Positions 16,757 to 24,336 of a stretch of 64,000 nt of DNA are shown here, in pieces; position 1 is the stretch's first letter, and each line of letters begins with the position of its first letter. The DNA is from Micromonospora sp. PLK6-60 (GTDB taxonomy: Bacteria > Actinomycetota > Actinomycetes > Mycobacteriales > Micromonosporaceae): NCBI RefSeq assembly GCF_019890675.1, contig NZ_JAIOAA010000010.1, positions 1-64,000 on the forward strand, written 5' to 3'. A program made the position numbers and the translations under genes. The notes beneath the pieces were generated by a model. The model saw nothing but the letters and a program-made list of their open reading frames with translations, was not told the DNA's origin and ran no database searches.

Positions 16757-17782
16757 CTAGCCCAGCGGGGTGTGCGCGGGGTCGACGCGCTCGGCCGGCG
16801 GGGGAGGCGGCGGCGGGGTGCCGTCGCCGAACGGACGGCCGCCCAGCTCTTCCCGGCCGTGCGGGGTGAGCCAGTTGGACAGGTCGGGCCCGAGCGGGAC
16901 CACGCCGGTCGGGTTGATGTCCCGGTGCACCTCGTAGTAGTGCCGCTTGATGTGGTCGAAGTCGATGGTGTCGCCGAAGCCGGGGGTCTGGAACAGGTCC
17001 CGGGCGTACGCCCAGAGCACCGGCATCTCGGCCAGCTTCTGCCGGTTGCACTTGAAGTGCCCGTGGTAGACCGGGTCGAAGCGGACCAGCGTGGTGAACA
17101 GCCGTACGTCCGCCTCGGTGATCGTGTCGCCGACCAGGTACCGCTGCCCGGCCAGCCGCTCGGTCAGCCAGTCCAGCCGGTCGAAGAGCCGGTGGTACGC
17201 CTTGTCGTACGCCTCCTGGCTGCCGGCGAAGCCGCACCGGTACACGCCGTTGTTGACGTCCGCGAAGACCACCGCGTTGACCTCGTCGATCTCGCCGCGC
17301 AGCGGCTCCGGATAGAGCTGCGGCGCCCCGGGCCGGTGGTACGCCGTCCACTCGGTCGACAGGTCCAGGCTCATCTGCGCGTAGTCGTTGGTGACCACCT
17401 GCCCGGTCGGCACGTCCACGATCGCCGGCACGGTGATGCCCCGCTCGTAGCCGGGGAACCGCGCGAAGTACGCCTCCTGGAGCCGCTCGATGCCGAGCAC
17501 CGGGTCCCGCCCGCCCGGGTCCAGGTCGAACGTCCAGCTCCGCGCGTCGTGGGTGGGGCCGGCGACGGCCATCGAGAGGGCGTCCTCCAGGCCGAGCAGG
17601 CGCCGGACGATGATCAGCCGGTTGGCCCAGGGGCAGGCCCGGCTGACCACCAGCCGGTACCGGCCCGGCTCGACCGGCCACCCGTCCCGCCCGTCGGCGG
17701 TGATCCGGGTCGCGATGTAGCGCTGGTCCCGGGTGAACTCACCGCCCGGCTCGACGTACTTGCCACCTGTCTGCTCGGCCAC
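16757..17782 (-). CDS. Glutathionyl-hydroquinone reductase-like GST (YqjG/ECM4 type)
   Basis: A 341-residue xi-class GST-like protein. SRACPWANRLIIVRRLLGL carries the CPWA active-site Cys; TVPAIVD and the later NNGVYRCGFAGSQEAYDKAY and YLVGDTITEADVRLFTTLVRFD are typical of the family, which reduces glutathionyl-hydroquinones. Actinobacteria generally use mycothiol, so the thiol partner here is uncertain. The C-terminal 30 residues contain a run of prolines. It lies antisense within the nuo2 locus. Confidence 0.87.
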   Translation of the reverse strand: MAEQTGGKYVEPGGEFTRDQRYIATRITADGRDGWPVEPGRYRLVVSRACPWANRLIIVRRLLGLEDALSMAVAGPTHDARSWTFDLDPGGRDPVLGIERLQEAYFARFPGYERGITVPAIVDVPTGQVVTNDYAQMSLDLSTEWTAYHRPGAPQLYPEPLRGEIDEVNAVVFADVNNGVYRCGFAGSQEAYDKAYHRLFDRLDWLTERLAGQRYLVGDTITEADVRLFTTLVRFDPVYHGHFKCNRQKLAEMPVLWAYARDLFQTPGFGDTIDFDHIKRHYYEVHRDINPTGVVPLGPDLSNWLTPHGREELGGRPFGDGTPPPPPPPAERVDPAHTPLG

Positions 17783-17859
17783 GCCGCCCCCTCGAAGATC
17801 CCGTCGTCCGTCTCCGCCCCCATCTTGGCCGATCGCCGCCCGGCCGGCCCGCCGAGCGC

Positions 17860-18010
17860 CAGGTCCGCCGGGCCCGTCCGGCGACTGTCAGGTCCGCCGG
17901 GCACGTCCATGGCGGGCCATGTCCGCGCGGCCGGGCCGTCGAACGCCAGGTCCGCCGGGCTCGTCCGACGAGCGCCAGCTCCGCCGGCCGGCTCGCCGAG
18001 CGCCGGTTAC
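17860..18010. repeat. Degenerate GC-rich short direct repeats
   Basis: CAGGTCCGCCGGG occurs at 17860, 17889 and 17947, with a variant (CAGCTCCGCCGG) near 17970, each followed by a CGTCC/CGTCCG-like segment. This fills most of the 237-bp gap between the divergent GST-like and SnoaL-like genes. No coding potential is evident. Confidence 0.55.
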
Positions 18011-18019
18011 GCTGCGCGG

Positions 18020-18442
18020 ATGATCGACGTGGAGGCGGCGGCCCGCCGGTTCGTCGCGGACGTGTGGAACGGCGGGCGGGAGGATTCGGCGTACGAGCTG
18101 GTGGCCGCCGGCTGTCCTGGGCTGGGCGGGACCGGGCCGGCGGCGACGCTGGCCTGGCACCGGGACCGGCGGGCGGCGTTCCCCGACCTGCGCTACAAGA
18201 TCGTCGACCTGGTGGCGGCCGGTGACCGGGTGGCGGTGCGCTGGCGGGCCGCCGGCACCCAGGCCGGGCAGTTCGGCCCGGTGCCGCCGACCGGCCGGGT
18301 GGCCAGCTATTCCGGGGCGACGTTCCTGCGGTTCGACCCGGACGGGCGGATCGCCGACGTGTGGAGTGTCAACGAGCTGTTCCAGACCCTCCAGCAGCTC
18401 GGCGTGGAGATGCTGCCCCCGCTCACCGGCCCCGGGGCGTGA
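18020..18442 (+). CDS. SnoaL-like domain protein (ester cyclase/NTF2-like)
   Basis: A 140-residue NTF2-fold protein. The pattern WHRDRRAAFPDLRYKIVDLVAAGDRVAVRWRAAGTQ and PTGRVASYSGATFLRFDPDGRIADVWSVNE is characteristic of SnoaL-like polyketide cyclase/ester cyclase families (conserved FPDL...D.VA.RW...GT and the RFDDGKIxExW strand). The substrate is unknown and there is no polyketide cluster nearby. Its 3' end overlaps the convergent Uma2 gene by 20 bp. Confidence 0.82.
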   Translation: MIDVEAAARRFVADVWNGGREDSAYELVAAGCPGLGGTGPAATLAWHRDRRAAFPDLRYKIVDLVAAGDRVAVRWRAAGTQAGQFGPVPPTGRVASYSGATFLRFDPDGRIADVWSVNELFQTLQQLGVEMLPPLTGPGA

Positions 18443-18998
18443 TCCGGCTGATCGGCAGGTTCACCGGGAAGGGCTCGCCGGTGTCGACGAACTTCGTCCA
18501 CCGGCCCGTCTCGGTGTAGACCTCGTGCACCGGGTCGATCTTGTAGGTGTAGACGACGATGCCCTCGTCCTCGATCTCGATCCGCCAGTAGAAGGGGATC
18601 CCGGCCTGCGCGTAGAGGGCCGGCTTGAGCACCCGGTCGATGGACCGGGTGCTGGGCGAGACGATCTCCACGGCGAGCGCCACCTCGTGCGGCTCGTACC
18701 GGGACGGCTCACGCGCGGCCGCGGCCGAGGTGGTGACCAGCACGTCCGGAACGAAGGAGCGGGTCCGGTTGATCCGCACCTCCACCCCCTGGGTCACGTC
18801 GTACCCGTCGGGGCAGTCCTCGTCCAGTGCGACGCCGAGCCGCATCGCGATGCTCTGGTGCATCCGGGTGGGGGAGGGGGACATGAGCAACACTCCATCG
18901 AGCAGTTCGCGGCGGCGACCGTCCTCCGGCAACGCGTCCAGATCGTCGGTCGTCCACGCGCGCTCGGGCGGGTGGTCGCTCTCCAGCGCGGCGGTCAT
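18423..18998 (-). CDS. Uma2 family (DUF820) putative PD-(D/E)XK nuclease
   Basis: A 191-residue protein with the Uma2 pattern: WTTDDLDALPEDGRRRELLDGVLLM at the N-terminus, RSFVPDVLVT with the catalytic-type Asp, LAVEIVSPSTRSIDRVLK with E-I-V-S replacing ExK spacing plus a downstream Lys, and YAQAGIPFYWRIE. The family is expanded in actinobacteria and cyanobacteria and has a restriction-endonuclease-like fold; cellular role unknown. Convergent with, and slightly overlapping, the SnoaL gene. Confidence 0.88.
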   Translation of the reverse strand: MTAALESDHPPERAWTTDDLDALPEDGRRRELLDGVLLMSPSPTRMHQSIAMRLGVALDEDCPDGYDVTQGVEVRINRTRSFVPDVLVTTSAAAAREPSRYEPHEVALAVEIVSPSTRSIDRVLKPALYAQAGIPFYWRIEIEDEGIVVYTYKIDPVHEVYTETGRWTKFVDTGEPFPVNLPISRITPRGR

Positions 18999-19102
18999 CG
19001 ACAGGCCCTTCCCGGTGCGTCGTTCTCCCCGCGCCCCACGATACCGGTGTAATCCCCAGGGTGGTGGTCGCGCGCGCCGTGGCCACAGGGCAGGATGAGC
19101 GG

Positions 19103-19203
19103 CATGAGCGAGCGCAGCGAGCGAATCGGCCAGCTCTGCGCGGTGAGGTCTCCCGGCGTGGGCGAGCGAAGCGAGGCGACGGCGTGAGCGAGCGCAGCGG
19201 CAT
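19103..19203 (+). repeat. GAGCGAGCGCAGCGAG-type simple repeats in front of nuoI
   Basis: Three near-copies of GAGCGAGCGCAGCGAG (about 19106, 19161 and 19187) occupy the start region of nuoI. This GC-rich motif is common around actinobacterial gene starts. It makes the nuoI start ambiguous, because one copy overlaps the GTG at 19184. Confidence 0.6.
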
Positions 19204-19825
19204 TCCCGGCGAGGGGCTGGTGAAGGGGCTGGCGGTCACGCTGAAGACGATGACCCGCCGCTCGACCACCCAGCAGTACCCGGACGTGGCCCCCGAGCTG
19301 CCGCCCCGGTCCCGTGGCGTGATCGCGCTGCTGGAGGAGAACTGCACGGTCTGCATGCTCTGCGCCCGGGAGTGCCCGGACTGGTGCATCTACATCGACT
19401 CCCACAAGGAGGAGATGGCGGTGCCCGGCGCGGCCCGCCCCCGGCAGCGCAACGTGCTCGACCGCTTCGACATCGACTTCTCGCTCTGCATGTACTGCGG
19501 CATCTGCATCGAGGTCTGCCCGTTCGACGCGCTCTACTGGTCGCCCGAGTTCGAATACGCCGAGTACGACATCAAGGACCTGCTGCACGACAAGGACCAC
19601 CTCGGCGAGTGGATGGGCACGGTCCCGCCGCCGCCGGCGCACGACCCGAACGGCGAGCCGGCCAAGGAGGAGTCCGTGGCGGCGCGCAAGGCCGCCGCCC
19701 CGGCGGCCCGGCCGGCCACGCCCCCGGCGGCCCGGCCGGCCACGCCCCCGGCGGCCCCGCCGGCCACGCCCCCGGCGGCCCCGCCGGCCGCACCCCCGGC
19801 GGGCGAGGGCGAGGGCGGGGCCTGA
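19184..19825 (+). CDS. nuoI: NADH-quinone oxidoreductase subunit I
   Basis: A 213-residue ferredoxin-like subunit. Two complete 4Fe-4S motifs are present, CTVCMLCARECP and CMYCGICIEVCP, which bind N6a and N6b. After about residue 150 the chain becomes a Pro/Ala tail with PATPPAAR-type repeats coded by four 24-bp DNA repeats. GTG 19184 is chosen; the later GTG near 19219 would still keep the family domain. The stop overlaps the nuoJ ATG (TGATG). Confidence 0.9.
   Translation: MSERSGIPGEGLVKGLAVTLKTMTRRSTTQQYPDVAPELPPRSRGVIALLEENCTVCMLCARECPDWCIYIDSHKEEMAVPGAARPRQRNVLDRFDIDFSLCMYCGICIEVCPFDALYWSPEFEYAEYDIKDLLHDKDHLGEWMGTVPPPPAHDPNGEPAKEESVAARKAAAPAARPATPPAARPATPPAAPPATPPAAPPAAPPAGEGEGGA
19703..19798 (+). 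repeat. Four 24-bp tandem repeats inside nuoI
   Basis: Units start at 19703, 19727, 19751 and 19775. The unit is GCGGCCCGGCCGGCCACGCC followed by CCCG, with one or a few substitutions in later copies. In frame it codes A-x-P-A-T-P-P-A. Confidence 0.9.
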
Positions 19826-20448
19826 TGACCGCCGCGGACGTGCTGCTGCTCGCGTTCGGCGCGGTGGCGGTCGGCGCGGGCCTGCTGGTGGTCGCCACCC
19901 GGCACCTGGTCCGGGCCGGCCTGCACCTGGTGGTCTGCCTGGGCGCGCTGGCCGGCATGTTCCTGGTGCTCACCGCCGAGCTGGTCGCCTGGGTGCAGGT
20001 GTTGATCTACGTCGGCGCGGTGGTGGTCCTGCTGCTCTTCGCGGTGATGCTCACCCGGGCGCCGATCGGCGCTTCCGACGACCTGGACCGGCCCGGCTGG
20101 CCGGCCGCGCTGGTCGGCGGCGGTGCCGGCCTCGGCCTGACCGCGCTGCTGGTGGACGCGTTCCGCTGGTCGCGGGTGGACCTGCCGGCGGCGGGCACCG
20201 CCGAGCGCCTCGGCGAGCAGGTCTTCCGCTCCTGGGTGCTGCCCTTCGAGGTGCTCTCGGTGCTGCTGCTGGCCGCCCTGGTCGGCGCGGTGGTGCTGGC
20301 CCGGCCGGAGATCGGCCGCCGCGCGGAGGCCGGCGGGCCGCCGGCCGACCTGGGCCGCCGGCCGCCACCGCCGGCCCAGGCCACCGGGGAGCCGGGCCGC
20401 CGGACGCCGCCGGCCCCGACCCGGGCCGACGAGGACGGCCGCCGGTGA
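19825..20448 (+). CDS. nuoJ: NADH-quinone oxidoreductase subunit J
   Basis: A 207-residue membrane subunit with five hydrophobic segments. VQVLIYVGAVVVLLLFAVML is the NuoJ signature helix (third TM, pi-bulge region). The final 45 residues are a charged Pro/Arg-rich tail. Start overlaps nuoI by 1 bp and the end overlaps nuoK by 4 bp. Confidence 0.92.
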   Translation: MTAADVLLLAFGAVAVGAGLLVVATRHLVRAGLHLVVCLGALAGMFLVLTAELVAWVQVLIYVGAVVVLLLFAVMLTRAPIGASDDLDRPGWPAALVGGGAGLGLTALLVDAFRWSRVDLPAAGTAERLGEQVFRSWVLPFEVLSVLLLAALVGAVVLARPEIGRRAEAGGPPADLGRRPPPPAQATGEPGRRTPPAPTRADEDGRR

Positions 20449-20795
20449 GGCCGGTCATCCCGTACGTCACCGCCGCGCTGCTGTTCGGCCTGGGGGTGTA
20501 CGGCGTGCTGCGCCGGCGCAACGCCGTGCTGGTGCTGATGGCCGTCGAGCTGATGCTCAACGCCGTCAACCTGATCCTGGTCACCGCCGACACCACGGTC
20601 CGCGCCCAGCTCCCGCACGCCGGGCAGGTCTTCGCGCTCTTCGTGATCGTGCTGGCCGCCGCCGAGGTCGGGGTGGGCCTGGCGATCGTGCTCCAGCTCT
20701 ACCGGCTGCGGGCCAGCGTGGTGGTCGACGAGGTGCCGCTCGACGAGGACGCCGCCGCCGAGCCGGTCGCGGCCACCGTGGAGGGGGGCCGGTGA
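20445..20795 (+). CDS. nuoK: NADH-quinone oxidoreductase subunit K
   Basis: A 116-residue membrane subunit with three helices. RRNAVLVLMAVELMLNAVNL carries the conserved membrane Glu used in proton transfer, and AAAEVGVGLAIVL the second conserved Glu. GTG 20445 overlaps nuoJ and the last codons overlap the nuoL start (GTGA). Confidence 0.94.
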   Translation: MRPVIPYVTAALLFGLGVYGVLRRRNAVLVLMAVELMLNAVNLILVTADTTVRAQLPHAGQVFALFVIVLAAAEVGVGLAIVLQLYRLRASVVVDEVPLDEDAAAEPVAATVEGGR

Positions 20796-22741
20796 CCGGG
20801 CTGCTCGGGGCCGCGCTGCCGGCCGTACCCTTGCTCGCCGGCCTGCTCGGCCTGCTGCTGCCGCCGTCGCCGCGCGGCGCGGCCACCGGCGAGGGCACCG
20901 CCCGCCGGCTGGCGATCGGGCTCGGCGTGGCCGGTGCGGCCGGCGCGCTGCTCGTCGCGGTGCTGCTGGCGCTGCGGGTCGGCGCCCCGGTCGAGACGTC
21001 CGCCACCTGGATCGACCTCGGCGGCCTGCGGGTGACCCTCGGGGTACGCCTCGACGGCGCGGCGGCCCTGGTCGCGGTCGCGGTGAGCGCGGTGGCCCTG
21101 GCCGTGCAGGTCTACTCGATCGGCTACCTGCGGCGCGGCCCGCACGACGACGTCGAGGTCGACCACCGCTACCCGCCCTACGCGGCCCAGATCAGCCTCT
21201 TCACCGCGGCCATGCTGACCGTGGTGGTCGCCGGGGACCTGATCCTGCTGCTGGTCGGCTGGGAGGTGATGGGCCTCTGCTCCTACCTGTTGATCGCGCA
21301 CGACCGGCGGCTGCCCGAGGCGCCCGCCGCGGCGGTGAAGGCGTTCCTGGTCACCCGGGTGGGTGACGTCGGCTTCCTGCTCGGCATCGCCCTGCTCGGC
21401 GTGTCGGCGGGCAGCTTCCGGATCGCCGACGTGCTCGCCCACGACCACTCCACCGGCACCCTCACCGCCGCCTGCCTGTTGCTGCTGGCCGGGGTGGCCG
21501 GCAAGAGCGCCCAGTTCCCGCTGCACACCTGGCTGCCGGACGCGATGGCCGGCCCGACGCCGATCTCCGCGCTGATCCACGCCGCCACCATGGTCGCCGC
21601 CGGCGTATACGCGGTCACCCGGCTCTTCCCGCTCTTCGCCGCCGCCCCGGTCGCGCTGACCGTGCTCGGCGTGCTGGCCGCGATCACCCTGCTGCTCGGG
21701 GCGTTCGCGGCCACCGCACAGGACGACCTCAAACGGGTGCTGGCCTGGTCCACGGTCTCCCAGATCGGCTACATGACCGGCGCGCTGGCGGTCGGCTCGC
21801 CCAGCGCGGCCCTGTTCCACCTGCTCACCCACGCCGCGTTCAAGGCACTGCTGTTCCTGGCCGCCGGCGCGGTCATCCACGCCGTGGGCACCACGCTGAT
21901 GTCCCGGATGGGCGGGCTGCGGACCGCCATGCCGGTCACCTTCTGGTGCACGCTGATCGGGCTCGGGGCGCTGGCCGGGGTGCCGCCGCTGTCCGGCTTC
22001 TTCAGCAAGGAGGGCGTGCTGGCCGCCGCCGAGGCCGCCGCGCTGGACGGCGCCGGGCCGACCCCGTCCTGGGTGGGCTGGCTGGTCTGGCTGGCCGGGC
22101 TGCTCGGCGTCGCCGTCACCGCCTGGTATGCGACCCGTCTGCTGCTGCGCACCTTCTTCGGCGCCACCCGCATCCCGCTGGCCGAGCCGCACGACCCGCC
22201 GGCGGTGCTGCGCTGGCCGGTGCTGCTGCTCGCCGTGCCCGCCGCGCTGCTCGGCCTGGCCGGGTTCGCCGGGACGTTCGCCGAGCGGCTCCGCCCGGCC
22301 GCGCCGGCCACCCGGGAACAGCCGTCGGACCTGCTGCCCCCGGAGGGGCTGGTGCATTTCACCCCGGCGGTCCTGCTGCCGCTGGCGCTGCTGGCCGTCG
22401 GGGTCGGGCTGGCCTGGGCCGGCTGGCGCCGGGATCCGGCCGCCGACCCGGCCCGTTTCCTGGGCCCGCTGCGGCCGGTGTTCGCCCGGGCGTTCCGGCT
22501 CGACGACGTCCAGCACACCCTGGTCGTACGCCCCGTCACCGCGCTGGCCACCGCCACCCGCGCCGGCGACGAGCGGATCGTCGACGGGGCGGTCGAGGGC
22601 AGCGGGCGGGGCGCGTACCGGCTCGGCGGCGGGCTGGCCGCGCTGCACCGGGCCGCGCTGCCCCGGGCGGCGACCGCCGTGCTGGCCGGCGCGCTGCTGA
22701 TCGGCCTGGCCGCCGTCCTGATCGGAGGCTGGTCCACGTGA
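20792..22741 (+). CDS. nuoL: NADH-quinone oxidoreductase subunit L (proton-pumping)
   Basis: A 649-residue antiporter-like subunit with about 16 helices. LVGWEVMGLCSYLLI holds the conserved TM5 Glu, LVTRVGDVGFLLG and SAQFPLHTWLPDAMAGPTPISALIHAATMV are the diagnostic core, and DDLKRVLAWSTVSQIGYM surrounds the central Lys. Start GTG overlaps nuoK. A 58-bp spacer follows before nuoM. Confidence 0.95.
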   Translation: MTGLLGAALPAVPLLAGLLGLLLPPSPRGAATGEGTARRLAIGLGVAGAAGALLVAVLLALRVGAPVETSATWIDLGGLRVTLGVRLDGAAALVAVAVSAVALAVQVYSIGYLRRGPHDDVEVDHRYPPYAAQISLFTAAMLTVVVAGDLILLLVGWEVMGLCSYLLIAHDRRLPEAPAAAVKAFLVTRVGDVGFLLGIALLGVSAGSFRIADVLAHDHSTGTLTAACLLLLAGVAGKSAQFPLHTWLPDAMAGPTPISALIHAATMVAAGVYAVTRLFPLFAAAPVALTVLGVLAAITLLLGAFAATAQDDLKRVLAWSTVSQIGYMTGALAVGSPSAALFHLLTHAAFKALLFLAAGAVIHAVGTTLMSRMGGLRTAMPVTFWCTLIGLGALAGVPPLSGFFSKEGVLAAAEAAALDGAGPTPSWVGWLVWLAGLLGVAVTAWYATRLLLRTFFGATRIPLAEPHDPPAVLRWPVLLLAVPAALLGLAGFAGTFAERLRPAAPATREQPSDLLPPEGLVHFTPAVLLPLALLAVGVGLAWAGWRRDPAADPARFLGPLRPVFARAFRLDDVQHTLVVRPVTALATATRAGDERIVDGAVEGSGRGAYRLGGGLAALHRAALPRAATAVLAGALLIGLAAVLIGGWST

Positions 22742-22799
22742 GCGCGAGGAGTGAGCCCGGGGTGCGAGCCCTGCGGTCGCGAATGACGGAGACCCTGCC

Positions 22800-24299
22800 A
22801 TGAGCGCGTTCCTGCTGATCTCGGTGCTGGCGTTGCCGGCGTTGGGCGCGCTGGTGGTGGCCGCCACGCCGGGTGACCGGGCCGCCCGGGCGGTCGGCAC
22901 CGCCGTGGCCGCGCTGACCCTGGTGCCGGCGGTGCTGCTGGTCACCGGTGACCACGGCTGGTTCGGCTACGGGCCGCGGCCCGCCGTGCAGCCCTGGCAC
23001 CAGCTCGACCTGCCCTGGGTGCCGGGACTGGAGCTGCGCTTCCACCTGGGGGTGGACGGCATCTCCTGGCCGCTGGTGGTGCTCACCGCGCTGCTCACCC
23101 TGCTCTGCTGCGGATACACCCTGTGGCGGGTGCCCGAGGGCGCCGGCAGCGGCAAGGCCCTGGTCGCGCTGCTGCTGGTGGTCGAGGTGGGCATCCTGGG
23201 CACCTTCCTCGCCCTGGACCTGGTGCTGTTCTTCCTCTTCTTCGAGGTCGTCCTGCTCCCGATGTACGCGATCATCGCCGGCTGGGGCGGCGCGGACCGG
23301 CGCCGGGCGGCCCGCAAGTTCGCGCTCTACACCCTCTTCGGCTCGGTGCTGCTGCTGGTCGGCGTGTACGTGGTGGTGGCCGCCGCCGGCACCGCCGACC
23401 TGGTGACCCTGACCGGCGGGTCGGGCCTGTCCCGGGGCACCCAGCTGGCGGCGTTCACCCTGCTGGCGCTCGCCTTCGCGGTGAAGAGCCCGCTCTGGCC
23501 GCTGCACTCCTGGCTGCCCGACGCGCACACCCAGGCGCCCACCGTGGGCAGCGTGATCCTGGCCGGGGTGCTGCTCAAGATGGGCACGTACGGGCTGATC
23601 CGGGTGGCGGTGGGGGTGGCGCCGGAGGGGGCCCGCTGGGCCGCCCCGGTGCTCGGCGTGCTCGCCGTCGCCGCGATCATCGTCGGCTCGCTGGTCTGCC
23701 TGGCCCAGGACGAGCTGAAGCGGCTCATCGCCTACTCCAGCGTCGGGCACATGGGCTTCGTGCTGCTCGGGGTGGCCACGCTGACCGCCACCGGCATCCA
23801 GGCGGCGCTGATCGGCAACGTCGCGCACGGGGTGATCACCGGCCTGCTGTTCTTCCTGGCCGGCGCGGTCAAGGACCGGGCCCACACCGGCGCGCTCGCC
23901 GAGCTGTCCGGGCTGCGGGAGACCGCGCCCCGGCTCGCCGGCCTGCTCGGCTTCGCCGCGGTGGCCTCACTCGGGCTGCCCGGGCTGGCCGGCTTCTGGG
24001 GCGAGGCGTTCGCCGTGGTGGCCGCCGTGCAGCGGGGCGGGCCGCTCTGGACCACCCTGGCGGTGCTGGCCGCGGTCGGCGGGGCGCTGACCGCCGCGTA
24101 CTTCCTGCGGCTGCTGCGCCGGGTCACCCACGGCCGGCCCAGCCCGGCGGTGGGGCGGATCGGGCCCGGGGTGGCGGTGGCCGAGCTGACCGCCTGGGCG
24201 CCGCTGGTGCTGCTCGCGCTGGCGGTCGGCCTGGTGCCGACCCTGGTGCTCGGCTACGCGTCCGGACCGGTGAACGCCCTGCTGGAGGTGGTCCGGTGA
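22800..24299 (+). CDS. nuoM: NADH-quinone oxidoreductase subunit M (proton-pumping)
   Basis: A 499-residue antiporter-like subunit with about 14 helices. FHLGVDGISWPLVVLTALL, FFLFFEVVLLPMYAIIAGWGG (with the conserved Glu), SPLWPLHSWLPDAHTQAPT and DELKRLIAYSSVGHMGFVLLG are NuoM signatures. ATG 22800; a 37-bp gap separates it from nuoN. Confidence 0.95.
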   Translation: MSAFLLISVLALPALGALVVAATPGDRAARAVGTAVAALTLVPAVLLVTGDHGWFGYGPRPAVQPWHQLDLPWVPGLELRFHLGVDGISWPLVVLTALLTLLCCGYTLWRVPEGAGSGKALVALLLVVEVGILGTFLALDLVLFFLFFEVVLLPMYAIIAGWGGADRRRAARKFALYTLFGSVLLLVGVYVVVAAAGTADLVTLTGGSGLSRGTQLAAFTLLALAFAVKSPLWPLHSWLPDAHTQAPTVGSVILAGVLLKMGTYGLIRVAVGVAPEGARWAAPVLGVLAVAAIIVGSLVCLAQDELKRLIAYSSVGHMGFVLLGVATLTATGIQAALIGNVAHGVITGLLFFLAGAVKDRAHTGALAELSGLRETAPRLAGLLGFAAVASLGLPGLAGFWGEAFAVVAAVQRGGPLWTTLAVLAAVGGALTAAYFLRLLRRVTHGRPSPAVGRIGPGVAVAELTAWAPLVLLALAVGLVPTLVLGYASGPVNALLEVVR

Positions 24300-24336
24300 G
24301 CGGCCGGCGGACCGGAACGCGGAGCGAGGTAGCGGC

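Noticed and set aside
20699..22945. 748-codon minus-strand open frame
   Set aside because: Antisense shadow of nuoL caused by high GC at codon position 3; the plus-strand protein has clear NuoL motifs.
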